The notes: generated by a model from the letters alone, not told the origin. Shown: positions 8,295-16,553, counted from the first letter of the stretch. The stretch: 21,487 nt of DNA from Anaerolineae bacterium (GCA_016929205.1 JAFGJF010000026.1:1-21487); one strand, 5' to 3'. Program-made: numbers and translations.

Positions 8295-9062
8295 ATGATC
8301 AATATCAACTGGAGTACAACTCTATTTCAAATCTTGAACTTTGCGGTAATGGCCTTTGTTCTCTACAAGGTTTTCTTCAAGCCGGTCTTGAAAGTTTTGG
8401 ACGAGCGGTCCAACAAAATAAGCACCGCTCTAGATGACGCCGAACGGCGTGAACGCGAAGCAAAAAACATACTCGAGACATACGATCAAAAGCTGGTCGA
8501 AGCGAACGAGCTGGTGATCAGTATGAAGCAACAAGCACAAGAAGAGCTAGAACAGACCAAGCAGCAGTTTATTGCCGAAGCGCAGCAAGAGATCCAGCAG
8601 ATGCGCGATAAAGCCCACAAAGAAATTCAACAGGCGCGCAGCCAAGCAATACACCAACATCGTCTAGAGTTGGGCCAGTTGGTTACCACGCTGAGCGCGC
8701 GCTTGATTCGTGAAGCGGGCGGCGAAGCGTTTCAGAAAGCCACGATGGAAGAGTTTGTCGCACGGCTTGAATCGTTGCCGGCCGACCAATATCAAAAGAT
8801 GTTTCTCAATACCGAGGATGAGATTATCAACATTCACCTGGTCAGCGCGAACGAGCTAGATCAAGAGACACTCTCTCAAGTCAGAAATCTGATGCAGACG
8901 TTGATCGAGCATCCTGTTGAAGTGAGTCCCAAAGTCAACCCTGCCCTGGTGGCTGGGGCAACGGTACGGTTTGGCGATGTGATGATTGACGGCAGCCTGG
9001 AAGGCCAACTGGATAACCTGAGAACACAATACATCCAAGAGTTGGAGCGAGTGGCAGAATGA
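8295..9062 (+). CDS. atpF: N-ATPase subunit b with C-terminal delta-like domain
   Basis: This peripheral-stalk subunit has 255 residues, against about 160 for ordinary b. One membrane helix (about 7-28) is followed by a long charged coiled coil rich in Gln, Glu and Lys (about 35-125). A C-terminal globular part (about 130-255) ends with the delta/OSCP-like signature RFGDVMIDGSLEGQLDNLR (225-243). Thus b and delta functions are joined and no separate atpH is present, as in the N-ATPase family. The ATG at 8295 is chosen because GGGGTGAG lies directly upstream and the family N-terminus begins here; the frame extends 8 codons earlier to 8271. A 108-base gap separates it from atpE, with no clear structure. 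The stop overlaps atpA. Confidence 0.93.
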   Translation: MININWSTTLFQILNFAVMAFVLYKVFFKPVLKVLDERSNKISTALDDAERREREAKNILETYDQKLVEANELVISMKQQAQEELEQTKQQFIAEAQQEIQQMRDKAHKEIQQARSQAIHQHRLELGQLVTTLSARLIREAGGEAFQKATMEEFVARLESLPADQYQKMFLNTEDEIINIHLVSANELDQETLSQVRNLMQTLIEHPVEVSPKVNPALVAGATVRFGDVMIDGSLEGQLDNLRTQYIQELERVAE

Positions 9063-10681
9063 CCGAGTCCGACAATCCGCTGGATACGGCCGACGCATTG
9101 GCCGATTTCCAATCTATGGCCCAAGAATATCGTTACCAGATCCAGTCTATTCCTGCTGAACAGTCGCTCGGCACCTCCGAATACATGGTACGCCTGGAAA
9201 AACTGGTACAAGAGGGTCAGTTTGCCATTGAGCCCAAAAAAGTGGGCGTCGTGCAACGCGTCGGCGATGGAATTGCTATTGTTTCCGGTTTGCAGGAAGC
9301 AATGGTGGACGAATTGCTGCTTTTTCCAAATGGTGTGTATGGAATGGCTTTGAGCCTGGACGAGCATCACATTGGATGTGTTCTGTTGGGCACAGAAGAG
9401 GGCATTGGTGCCGGTGATCTCGTCCAAAGTACGGGGCGAGTTGTTGAGGTACCAGTAGGCTCTATGCTCACCGGGCGTGTGTTGAATGCGCTTGGTCAAC
9501 CTATCGACGGCCTTGAGCCTGTTGAAACCGAGACCTATCGCCCTGTTGAGACAGAGGCTCCACAGGTGATCGAACGGCAGCCGGTGCAAGAGCCGCTTCA
9601 GACAGGGATTAAGACCATTGACGCGGTGATTCCGCTGGGGCGTGGGCAGCGCGAACTCATCGTTGGAGATCGTCAGATCGGCAAGACCGCCATCGCTGTC
9701 GATACCGTGCTCAATCAAAAAGGCAGCGACGTGCGTTGTTTTTACGTTTGCGTCGGCCAAAAAATGAATACGGTTGCTCGCATTGTCAACGTATTCAAAC
9801 AACACGGTGCAATGGCCTATACGACGATCATTGTTGCCAGCGCGGACGAGCCATCGGTGATGCTTTACCTGGCCCCCTATGCAGGTTGTGCAATGGCCGA
9901 AGATGTGATGTACAGTGGCCAGCATGCACTGGTGGTTTATGACGACCTTGGAAAGCATGCGATGGCTTATCGTGAATTGTCACTCCTACTGCGCCGCCCG
10001 CCTGGTCGCGAAGCGTATCCCGGGGATATCTTTTATCTTCACTCGCGATTGCTCGAACGAGCAGCCAAGTTGAACACGCAATTGGGCGGTGGCTCGATGA
10101 CGGCTTTGCCGATTGTTGAAACACAAGCCGGCAACATGGCAGCGTATATTCCTACTAACCTCATCTCGATTACCGATGGGCAGATCTATTTGTCTCCATC
10201 ACTATTTCAGCAAGATATCAAACCAGCCATCGATGTGGGATTGTCTGTATCTCGCGTGGGCGGCGCGGCACAAAACCGGGCCATGCGCGCTGTCTCTCGT
10301 CATCTCAAGCTCGACATCTCTCAGTATCTTGAATTGCAAATCTTTGCTCGCTTTGGCACCGAGCTAGATGCTGACACACGGCAAAAGCTGCGCCGTGGGG
10401 AGCATGTGCGTGAAGCGCTACGGCAGCCGCAACATGAACCGTTGCCGGTATCCAAACAGATTGTCGTCCTCTACGCTGCCGGGCAAGGCTACCTGGACGA
10501 TTTACCTATCGACCGGGTACGCGATTTTGAACAGTACCTGCTTGAATACACCGATTCACACCATGGAGCGATGATGGAACAGTTGGAACGTGGCAATTGG
10601 CCGCGCCAGATTAGAAATGAGCTGCCACAAGCGATTGAGGACTGTCTAAAGGCATTTTCAAGCAGGCAAACAGAGGAATAA
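9059..10681 (+). CDS. atpA: N-ATPase subunit alpha
   Basis: The 540-residue non-catalytic nucleotide-binding subunit alternates with beta in the F1 head. The P-loop is GDRQIGKT (203-210). The SVSRVGGAAQ motif carries the arginine that reaches the catalytic site. The first conserved beta strand (VGVVQRVGDGIAIV) begins near residue 62, about 30 residues later than in Escherichia coli alpha. The acidic N-terminal extension (1-60) is therefore long; this is the end that binds delta in ordinary enzymes, and here it should meet the AtpF tail. The ATG overlaps the atpF stop by 4 bases. Identity is firm; the role of the extension is inferred. Confidence 0.95.
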   Translation: MTESDNPLDTADALADFQSMAQEYRYQIQSIPAEQSLGTSEYMVRLEKLVQEGQFAIEPKKVGVVQRVGDGIAIVSGLQEAMVDELLLFPNGVYGMALSLDEHHIGCVLLGTEEGIGAGDLVQSTGRVVEVPVGSMLTGRVLNALGQPIDGLEPVETETYRPVETEAPQVIERQPVQEPLQTGIKTIDAVIPLGRGQRELIVGDRQIGKTAIAVDTVLNQKGSDVRCFYVCVGQKMNTVARIVNVFKQHGAMAYTTIIVASADEPSVMLYLAPYAGCAMAEDVMYSGQHALVVYDDLGKHAMAYRELSLLLRRPPGREAYPGDIFYLHSRLLERAAKLNTQLGGGSMTALPIVETQAGNMAAYIPTNLISITDGQIYLSPSLFQQDIKPAIDVGLSVSRVGGAAQNRAMRAVSRHLKLDISQYLELQIFARFGTELDADTRQKLRRGEHVREALRQPQHEPLPVSKQIVVLYAAGQGYLDDLPIDRVRDFEQYLLEYTDSHHGAMMEQLERGNWPRQIRNELPQAIEDCLKAFSSRQTEE

Positions 10682-10687
10682 GCGCAT

Positions 10688-11566
10688 ATGGCCGATATGA
10701 GAGAAATCCAGGAGCGGCTGAAAAACCTAGGGATTATCGATCATCTGATCCGTTCTATGCGCGCCATGTCTGCGATTCGATGGCGTAAAGCCAAGATCAA
10801 GTTGGAAGCTGCACAACGGTATGCGGCATATGTTCAGGATCAACTCAATCTGGCCGTTTGCTATCCGACAGCACTTGTTCGCAAGACAAGACAAGTCACT
10901 CAACACACTCGTGACCGTGTTGCCTTGATCGTCATCGCTTCCGACCATGGACTCTGTGGCATCTTTAACACCGTTCTATTCCAGACTGCCGATAGTCACA
11001 TTGAGCGATGGCATGCTCAAGACAAACGAGTGAATGTCATTGCGCTGGGTGAATATGCCCGCCAATACTATTGCAACAAAACGACACTGTGCCATTTGAT
11101 CTGGACGCATCGTTTTCCATTGACGCACGTCGTTTCATTTATTGAGACGCGAGATATCTGGGAAAAGATTCAGGATATTTATCAAGAAGAAAATCTGGAT
11201 CAATTGTACTTGATCTATAATTATTTCATTTCCTTTGGCCAATACAAACAGCGTCTGGTGCGTGTGTTGCCGCCAGAACTCAAGCCGCTCGATCTTGAAC
11301 CGGAGCAGTTACCTCTTTTAGACAGCGATGCTGTCGAGCTACAACAGTTTCTGCTCTTTGAACACCTGGCCTTGCAGCTTTACCTGGGATTGGTCGAATC
11401 AATGGTTAGCGAGCAGGGCGCACGCTTGCAAGCGATGGACGCTGCAAAATCCAACATTGATGACCGTACCGCTGAACTGAACCGCACCTATCATCATGCA
11501 CGTCAAGCCAAAATCACAGAAGAGATGCTGGAAATTGCATCTGGGGCAGGTTCACTCGCACAATAA
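10688..11566 (+). CDS. atpG: N-ATPase subunit gamma
   Basis: The 292-residue central rotor shaft links the c-ring to the F1 head. The N-terminal helix carries the family pattern MREIQERLKNLGIIDHLIRSMRAMSA, and the C-terminal helix ends with ITEEMLEIASGAGSLA. The central region (HTRDRVALIVIASDHGLCGIFN, about 74-95) matches the Rossmann-like part. Sequence conservation outside both termini is low, as is common for gamma of this class. GAGGAA precedes the ATG, which lies 6 bases after atpA. It is the last canonical ATPase gene; a CBS protein follows after 109 bases with no terminator visible. Confidence 0.93.
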   Translation: MADMREIQERLKNLGIIDHLIRSMRAMSAIRWRKAKIKLEAAQRYAAYVQDQLNLAVCYPTALVRKTRQVTQHTRDRVALIVIASDHGLCGIFNTVLFQTADSHIERWHAQDKRVNVIALGEYARQYYCNKTTLCHLIWTHRFPLTHVVSFIETRDIWEKIQDIYQEENLDQLYLIYNYFISFGQYKQRLVRVLPPELKPLDLEPEQLPLLDSDAVELQQFLLFEHLALQLYLGLVESMVSEQGARLQAMDAAKSNIDDRTAELNRTYHHARQAKITEEMLEIASGAGSLAQ

Positions 11567-11675
11567 GTCCAGAGTGTTATTAGCATCGTCATCACGGTCT
11601 CAAATACCAAGGTCCTGACATATCAAGATCCTCAAGCACCGGTATTTTATCATTCAAGACTAAGGAGCGTAAAAA

Positions 11676-12110
11676 ATGCAAGCTCAAGACATTATGCGTT
11701 CCGAAGTACAATGTGTTTCCGAGACAACGACATTACGTGAGCTGAGCCATGCATTTCGTCAATACGGCGTAACCACTCTCGCCGTTATTGATGACAAGAA
11801 TCACCTGGTCGGCGTTGTCAACGAAGATGATTTGCTTCGGGCAATGATGCCTAGCTATTCCGAATTGCAGGACAATCTGAACTATATGCAAGACTTTGAA
11901 TATCTTGAGGACCGCGCGCAAGAAGTGGAAAGTTTGCCGGTTCGGGACATTATGATCAGGGGCACAATCAGTGTGCCTCCAAGAGCGCCGTTGCTGCGCC
12001 TAGTTTCATTGTTCTTGTTAAAATCCTATTCACACATTCCGGTTGTCGAAAAAAACCAAATCGTTGGTATGGTGACACGCGCCGATATCTGTGAATTGCT
12101 TTTCAACTAG
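11676..12110 (+). CDS. Stand-alone tandem CBS-domain protein (Bateman module)
   Basis: This 144-residue soluble protein consists of almost nothing but two CBS motifs, at about 1-58 and 86-144. Each begins with a DIM box (QDIMRSEVQCV; VRDIMIRGTISV) and closes with a nucleotide-site-like strand (LVGVVNEDDL; IVGMVTRADI). A polar, aromatic linker (60-86) joins them. CBS pairs bind adenine nucleotides or S-adenosyl-methionine and act as energy sensors. No enzyme or DNA-binding domain is attached, so it probably acts by binding a partner. The ATG has AAGGAG upstream. It lies between atpG and a strong terminator, on the same strand, suggesting it belongs to the ATPase transcript. A link to ATPase control is inference. 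Confidence 0.88.
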   Translation: MQAQDIMRSEVQCVSETTTLRELSHAFRQYGVTTLAVIDDKNHLVGVVNEDDLLRAMMPSYSELQDNLNYMQDFEYLEDRAQEVESLPVRDIMIRGTISVPPRAPLLRLVSLFLLKSYSHIPVVEKNQIVGMVTRADICELLFN

Positions 12111-12199
12111 CCAACCACGATCTGGCACCAGTATGCTTGCTTGGCATGTACTGACACTGGCAGTGTACAGACGATTGAGAGCATTGGTTCAGACAAATC

Positions 12200-12257
12200 A
12201 AAAAGTCTGGATCGGCGAGGCAACATACGTCCCGCTGATCCAGACCTTGTTTGTTTT
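12200..12257. terminator. Bidirectional intrinsic terminator
   Basis: GTCTGGATC at 12205-12213 pairs perfectly with GATCCAGAC at 12237-12245. Four further inner pairs (one G-U) extend the stem to 13 bp around a 15-base loop. On the plus strand the stem is followed by CTTGTTTGTTTT; on the minus strand it is followed by TTTTTG. It therefore ends both the ATPase/CBS unit and the ribosomal protein unit, which converge here. The rest of 12111-12284 shows no gene. Confidence 0.9.
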
Positions 12258-12284
12258 GGAATGTATCAAGACCACTGCTACAAT

Positions 12285-12677
12285 TTAGCGCTTGGTGTAC
12301 TGTGGGGCCTTGCGCGCACGTTTCAAGCCGGGCTTTTTCCGCTCTTTAATGCGCGGATCTCGGGTGAGAAAGCCACTTTTGCGCAACGCCGAACGCAGTT
12401 CAGGATCGCTCTTGACCAATGCGCGTGCCACACCGTTGCGGACTGCATCGCTTTGCCCGGTTACACCACCACCGCTGACGTGCACACTGACGAAAAAGTT
12501 TTTCCGCAGACCGGTCGCTTCCAACGGCGCCATCAGCATATCCAGGTCTCCCAAACGGGTAAAGTACTCTTCACCAGCCCGACCATTGACTTGTACTGTC
12601 CCGAGCTCACCGTCGGTGTACAACCGTACGCGCGCCGTCGCTGTTTTTCGCCGTCCTACACCTTCATAATACGCCAT
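12285..12677 (-). CDS. rpsI: Ribosomal protein S9 (uS9)
   Basis: The 130-residue protein is a small-subunit component whose C-terminal tail reaches the P-site tRNA. The start is ATG with AAGGAG upstream. Hallmarks are YYEGVGRRKTATARV at the N-terminus, the VSGGGVTGQSDAVRNGVARAL core (about 68-88) and the basic tail KKPGLKRARKAPQYTKR. Length is normal. It is the last gene of the minus-strand cluster, 13 bases after rplM, and is followed by the shared terminator. rplM-rpsI is a conserved pair. Confidence 0.97.
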   Translation of the reverse strand: MAYYEGVGRRKTATARVRLYTDGELGTVQVNGRAGEEYFTRLGDLDMLMAPLEATGLRKNFFVSVHVSGGGVTGQSDAVRNGVARALVKSDPELRSALRKSGFLTRDPRIKERKKPGLKRARKAPQYTKR

Positions 12678-12690
12678 AATACAATTCTCC

Positions 12691-13119
12691 TTACAGTTTC
12701 AAGTCTTGTGGCTGCTGTGCCTGGTGCGGATGCTCTGGTCCAGCATACACCTTGAGCTTTTTGATGATCTTGCGTCCCAGCCGATTGTGTGGCAACATCC
12801 CTTTGACTGCCTGTTTGATGATCTCGTCAGGGTGTCGTCGCAACTGCTCGCGGAACGTTCTCTCTTTTAGGCCACCGATGTAACCTGAGTGACGATAGTA
12901 CATTTTTTGATCCACTTTGTTTCCGGTCACCGTGATCTTGTCTGCGTTGACAACAATCACAAAGTCCCCACTATCGCTATGTGGACTAAAAATGGGTTTG
13001 TGTTTTCCCCTAAGAATTTGCGCGACTTTGGATGCCAATCGGCCCAGTGTTTTTCCTTCGGCATCGACTATAAACCACTCGCGCTGAATATCGCTTTCCT
13101 TCACAATATGCGTTTTCAC
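12691..13119 (-). CDS. rplM: Ribosomal protein L13 (uL13)
   Basis: The 142-residue protein is an early-assembly component of the large subunit. It starts with GTG; AAGGAG about 8 bases upstream supports the start, and this ribosome site overlaps the end of truA. Diagnostic segments are [43 protein letters not shown] and the [15 protein letters not shown] motif. The C-terminus ([12 protein letters not shown]) is typical. It lies 12 bases from truA and pairs with rpsI. Confidence 0.97.
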   Translation of the reverse strand: MKTHIVKESDIQREWFIVDAEGKTLGRLASKVAQILRGKHKPIFSPHSDSGDFVIVVNADKITVTGNKVDQKMYYRHSGYIGGLKERTFREQLRRHPDEIIKQAVKGMLPHNRLGRKIIKKLKVYAGPEHPHQAQQPQDLKL

Positions 13120-13131
13120 CTAGATACTCCT

Positions 13132-13884
13132 TCAATAACATGCGGCCATCAGGCACAACCCACTTGCAGGAGCCGTAGGACCGGCCTGACTGCGATCTGC
13201 TGCAGCGAATCGATCCGCAAATGCTTTTACACTCAGGTCGTTCTTCCCAACCTGTAGCAATGTTCCAACAATACCCCGAACCATCCGATATAGGAATGCA
13301 TTCGCTTCAATATCAAAATAGAGCGTATTCTCTTCACCCGTCCATGCTGTCCTGATCACTCGCCGGATTGTACTTGTTCCTTGCGGCGGTTGACCGAATG
13401 TAGCAAAATCATGTTCGCCCACAAGCAACTGTGCCGCTTTTTTCATTGCCTCTACGTCCAGCGGCTGCGAAACCCAAAACGCAGTCCGCCGCAGCAATGG
13501 ATTTCGGATCGGATGATTCCAGATTGTATACCGATAAACCCTGCTTTTGGCACTGAACCTGGGATGGAATCCTTCTTGAGCCCAATTCAAAGACAAAATC
13601 GTTACATCTTGAGCCAAAAGGGCATTCCATCCCCGTTGCAATGCATCAATAGGATGCTGCCATTCAGTATGAAACGCAACAACCTGGCCTAACGCATGAA
13701 CGCCACTATCTGTGCGTCCAGCCCCAATCACCCGCGTTTCTGTTTGTGTGATCGTGGCCAGGGCTCTTTCCAGCTCGCCTTGAACCGTGCGCTGCCCAAC
13801 CTGAACTTGGAACCCGTGAAAATCGGTGCCGTCATAAGCGACCGTTGCACGTAAATAGTCAGCCAGCCTGCTGGCAGCAGACAC
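13132..13884 (-). CDS. truA: tRNA pseudouridine(38-40) synthase
   Basis: The 250-residue enzyme isomerises uridines 38, 39 and 40 in the tRNA anticodon arm. The catalytic aspartate is Asp59 in the motif GAGRTDSGVHALGQV. The N-terminal YDGTDFHGFQVQ block and the C-terminal NAFLYRMVRGIVGTLLQVG block are characteristic of TruA. Start is GTG with GAAGGA about 6 bases upstream, only 3 bases after the rplQ stop, so translation is probably coupled. The rplQ-truA-rplM-rpsI order is common in Gram-positive and related bacteria. Confidence 0.95.
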   Translation of the reverse strand: MSAASRLADYLRATVAYDGTDFHGFQVQVGQRTVQGELERALATITQTETRVIGAGRTDSGVHALGQVVAFHTEWQHPIDALQRGWNALLAQDVTILSLNWAQEGFHPRFSAKSRVYRYTIWNHPIRNPLLRRTAFWVSQPLDVEAMKKAAQLLVGEHDFATFGQPPQGTSTIRRVIRTAWTGEENTLYFDIEANAFLYRMVRGIVGTLLQVGKNDLSVKAFADRFAAADRSQAGPTAPASGLCLMAACY

Positions 13885-13887
13885 ATT

Positions 13888-14424
13888 CTATCCTTCAACC
13901 AACTCAATCAATGCCATTTTGGCTGCATCGCCCTTGCGCATCCCAAGCTTCAAGATGCGCGTGTATCCTCCTGGGCGATCCTGGTATCGCGGTCCCAATT
14001 CGTCGAACAATTTTCGTACGATCGCAGGGTCATTGATCTTGGCCGCGGCCTGCCGCCGAACATGAACCCCCATTCCACGCACAACGGACTCTAACTCGGC
14101 GATCTTGGCCGCACGTTCTTGATCGGAGAGATCGGGGGCCTCTGTGACCTGAACCAATGCCAGCAATTTTTCAGCACGCTTTTTTTGCACCAACGCCTCA
14201 AGCCCTCGCTGATCTTTGGCCTTTGCTCGTTCGAGGACTGTATCCACCAAACCACGTCGCGAAAGCGTGATCAGCTTTTCAGCATGGCCGCGGATAGCCC
14301 TGGCCTTTGCATCTGTGGTTTGGATGCGTTCGTGCCGAAACAATTCGGTAATCAGATTTTTGTACAGCGCTCTTCTGGGGCCGCTCGGGCGGCTCAGTCT
14401 TTTTCCTGCTAAACGATGCCTCAT
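13888..14424 (-). CDS. rplQ: Ribosomal protein L17 (bL17) with internal insertion
   Basis: This large-subunit protein sits near the exit tunnel. It has 178 residues, while most L17 have about 116-130. The N-terminal part is standard (MRHRLAGKRLSRPSGPRRAL, then TTDAKARAIRGHAEKLITLSRRG to residue 58). The C-terminal part is also standard (KINDPAIVRKLFDELGPRY, GGYTRILKLG, MALIELVEG). Between them lies an extra segment of about 60 residues (about 59-119), charged and apparently helical, with KDQRGLEALVQKKRAEKLL and DLSDQERAAKIAELESVV. The reading frame is continuous, so this is an insertion and not a frameshift. It lies after rpoA and 3 bases before truA. Confidence 0.94.
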   Translation of the reverse strand: MRHRLAGKRLSRPSGPRRALYKNLITELFRHERIQTTDAKARAIRGHAEKLITLSRRGLVDTVLERAKAKDQRGLEALVQKKRAEKLLALVQVTEAPDLSDQERAAKIAELESVVRGMGVHVRRQAAAKINDPAIVRKLFDELGPRYQDRPGGYTRILKLGMRKGDAAKMALIELVEG

Positions 14425-14455
14425 ATTAAAACTCTCTTTTCAAAAAAAAAAAGTG

Positions 14456-15406
14456 TTAGAATTCGTATTCACCTTCGGCCAAAAAGCCCTTTTCGACCAA
14501 TCTGCCATTCAACTCGGTCAACGACTTCATACCAAAATTACGAATGGCCAGCATTTCATCTGTCCCCTTGGCCATTTTCTCCAGCACTTCGCCAACCTTG
14601 GTCACACCTGTCCGTTTGAGACAATTGTAAACACGGACGCTCAGATCAAGTTCCTCGATTGGCGTATCAAAAACGTGAGAAGAAGCGACTTCTTCTTCCT
14701 CGGCCATCGGTTGCTCTTCAGGAACGATAGCCTCGACACCCGAAAACAAGGCAAGATGTTGCATAAGCAACTGTGCCGCCTGGCCCAATGCGTCCTGCGG
14801 CAAGATCGTGCCATCTGTCCAAATGTCCAGTACCAAACGATCGTAATTAGTCATTTGCCCGACACGAGCCGCGCTGACATCATAGTTGACTTTGCGAATC
14901 GGGCTAAAAATGGCATCGACAGGCAATTCGCCGATTGGCAGCTTGCCACGTTCTTCTGTTGGTGAATAGCCGCGCCCCATTTCGACCATCATTTCGATAT
15001 CAAGGCTGGTATCGGCCGAGTCTATTGTAAACAGTTCGAGTTCTGGGTTGATGACCTCCACTTCAGGCGGACACCTTATGTCACCGGCTGTGGCCGTACC
15101 AATACCCTGAGCAGACAACTGTACACGTACAGGTTCTTCGGTGAACATTTTGAAGCGGATCTGCTTGACATTCAGCAGCAACATCACCATGTCTTCCCGA
15201 ACGCCAGGGATCGTCGAGAACTCGTGAGCAACGTCTTCCACGCGGATCGAGGTTACCGCCGCTCCGTTCAGAGACGAGAGCAAGATGCGTCGCAACGAAT
15301 TACCCAGGGTTGTACCATAGCCGTTTTCCATTGGACTGACGACAAACCGCCCGTATTTTTGAGTCCCAACTTCACATTCGATTGTGGGCAATACAAAATT
15401 CAACAA
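14456..15406 (-). CDS. rpoA: RNA polymerase subunit alpha
   Basis: The 316-residue subunit nucleates polymerase assembly and contacts upstream promoter DNA. The N-terminal domain (about 1-225) shows ENGYGTTLGNSLRRILLSSL and the ISPIRKVNYDV-like FSPIRKVNYDVSAARVGQ region. An acidic linker (about 228-243) leads to the C-terminal domain, with IEELDLSVRVYNCLKRTGV and IRNFGMKSLTELNGRL. The start is TTG: AGGAGG lies 7 bases upstream, an in-frame stop is 15 bases upstream, and no ATG or GTG is available before the conserved part. A second TTG follows immediately. It sits in the usual rpsD-rpoA-rplQ order. Confidence 0.97.
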   Translation of the reverse strand: MLNFVLPTIECEVGTQKYGRFVVSPMENGYGTTLGNSLRRILLSSLNGAAVTSIRVEDVAHEFSTIPGVREDMVMLLLNVKQIRFKMFTEEPVRVQLSAQGIGTATAGDIRCPPEVEVINPELELFTIDSADTSLDIEMMVEMGRGYSPTEERGKLPIGELPVDAIFSPIRKVNYDVSAARVGQMTNYDRLVLDIWTDGTILPQDALGQAAQLLMQHLALFSGVEAIVPEEQPMAEEEEVASSHVFDTPIEELDLSVRVYNCLKRTGVTKVGEVLEKMAKGTDEMLAIRNFGMKSLTELNGRLVEKGFLAEGEYEF

Positions 15407-15422
15407 TGCATACCCTCCTCAC

Positions 15423-15461
15423 ACCGCAATCGCGGTTCTGGCGATCCAAATAGCTTGGATC
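15423..15461 (-). promoter_or_regulatory. Two hairpins in the rpoA leader
   Basis: In the 66-base rpsD-rpoA gap two stem-loops are seen. GATCCAA/TTGGATC (15443-15449 with 15455-15461) makes 7 bp around a 5-base loop. ACCGC/GCGGT (15423-15427 with 15432-15436) makes 5 bp around a 4-base loop and lies just before the rpoA ribosome site. No T-run follows, so they are not terminators. They may tune translation or mRNA processing; this is inference. Confidence 0.45.
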
Positions 15462-15472
15462 CAACAACCTCG

Positions 15473-16111
15473 TTACCGGCTATAGAACTCGACAACTAGG
15501 CTTTCATTCACATCCAGTCCAATTTGCTCACGGGACGGATATTCGACCATACGAGCGGTCATATCCATCAGATCAAGTGACAGCCAGGGCGGAATCGCAT
15601 CGGTTGCGACCGATTCTTCCAATCCCTTAAAATAAGTCTGCCTGCGGCTGGTCGGGTGGATCGAAATAACATCGCCTGGCTTGAGCAACGCAGCGGGAAT
15701 ATCGCATCGTTTGCCGTTCACGTCAAAATGCCCGTGGCTGACCAATTGCCTGGCTTGCGCACGAGACATGGCCAAGTTCAGGCGGTAGATGACATTATCC
15801 AGGCGCGACTCGAGAATAATCATCAAGTTTGTGCCGGTCATTCCCTTGCGGCGCGTCGCTTCTCTAAAATATCGACGGAACTGCTTTTCGAGCACGCCAT
15901 AGATACGACGTACTTTTTGTTTCTCACGCAGCTGCATCGCATACGCCGTCAAACGCCGTCTCCGGAACACATTCTCGCGTCCGCGTTCGCCCGGCGGATA
16001 CGCACGTCGTTCCATCGAACACTTGGACGAAAAACAACGCTCGCCTTTCAAGAACAACTTGGCGCCCTCTCGCCGACACAACTTGCACATGGGCCCATTA
16101 TATCTTGCCAT
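15473..16111 (-). CDS. rpsD: Ribosomal protein S4 (uS4), zinc-binding form
   Basis: This 212-residue primary 16S rRNA-binding protein is an early assembly factor and, in several bacteria, a translational repressor. The N-terminus carries Cys9, Cys12, Cys26 and Cys31 (MCKLCRREG...RCFSSKC), so this is the C+ zinc-ribbon form. The S4 RNA-binding domain follows, with SRLDNVIYRLNLAMSRAQARQLVSHGHF (about 101-128) and the conserved end SLVVEFYSR. Start is ATG with GGAGG upstream. Position between rpsK and rpoA is canonical. Confidence 0.97.
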   Translation of the reverse strand: MARYNGPMCKLCRREGAKLFLKGERCFSSKCSMERRAYPPGERGRENVFRRRRLTAYAMQLREKQKVRRIYGVLEKQFRRYFREATRRKGMTGTNLMIILESRLDNVIYRLNLAMSRAQARQLVSHGHFDVNGKRCDIPAALLKPGDVISIHPTSRRQTYFKGLEESVATDAIPPWLSLDLMDMTARMVEYPSREQIGLDVNESLVVEFYSR

Positions 16112-16126
16112 TCTGCCTCCTGATGA

Positions 16127-16531
16127 TTACATCCGTCGTTTCTTGGGTGGACGACAACCGTTATGCGGTATTGGCGTCACATCCATAATCGCTCGTACTC
16201 TGAGTCCTGACCCCTGCAATGCTCGAATTGCCGACTCGCGTCCCGGGCCAGGCCCTTTGACATAAACCTCGACTTCACGCATGCCACTGTCCATCGCCTT
16301 TTTGGCAGCATCTTCCGCAGCCAAACGTGCAGCGTAGGGCGTGCTCTTGCGCGAGCCGCTATATCCAACGGTGCCGCCACTGGTCCAGATGACGGTGTTG
16401 CCTTGCATATCTGTCATCGTGACAATTGTGTTATTGAATGTTGCATGAATGTGTGCTTGCCCGATGGGCACATTCTTGCGTACGCGTCGAGCACCTGGTG
16501 TTCTACGGGCTCTTTCTCTCGCTCGTGCCAT
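16127..16531 (-). CDS. rpsK: Ribosomal protein S11 (uS11)
   Basis: The 134-residue platform protein of the small subunit lies near the Shine-Dalgarno helix. The ATG at 16531 ([10 protein letters not shown]) is chosen because GGAGGATAT precedes it; the frame is open further upstream but overlaps rpsM and is not S11-like. Signatures are [38 protein letters not shown], and the C-terminal [17 protein letters not shown]. Length is normal. It follows rpsM by 22 bases and is followed by rpsD. Confidence 0.97.
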   Translation of the reverse strand: MARARERARRTPGARRVRKNVPIGQAHIHATFNNTIVTMTDMQGNTVIWTSGGTVGYSGSRKSTPYAARLAAEDAAKKAMDSGMREVEVYVKGPGPGRESAIRALQGSGLRVRAIMDVTPIPHNGCRPPKKRRM

Positions 16532-16553
16532 ATATCCTCCTCTAAAGGTGGCG

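Noticed and set aside
8876..9958. 360-codon open frame on the minus strand across atpF and atpA
   Set aside because: It is antisense to two clear ATPase genes, shows unusual His/Asn-rich composition and no family features; it is a codon-bias shadow.
12141..12755. 204-codon plus-strand frame over rpsI and the terminator
   Set aside because: It crosses the terminator hairpin and runs antisense to rpsI and rplM.
13888..14424. Frameshift or fusion explaining the long L17
   Set aside because: The frame is continuous, and both standard L17 ends are in the same frame on either side of the extra segment.
14216..14965. 249-codon plus-strand frame across rplQ and rpoA
   Set aside because: Antisense to two well-supported genes, with no recognisable domain.
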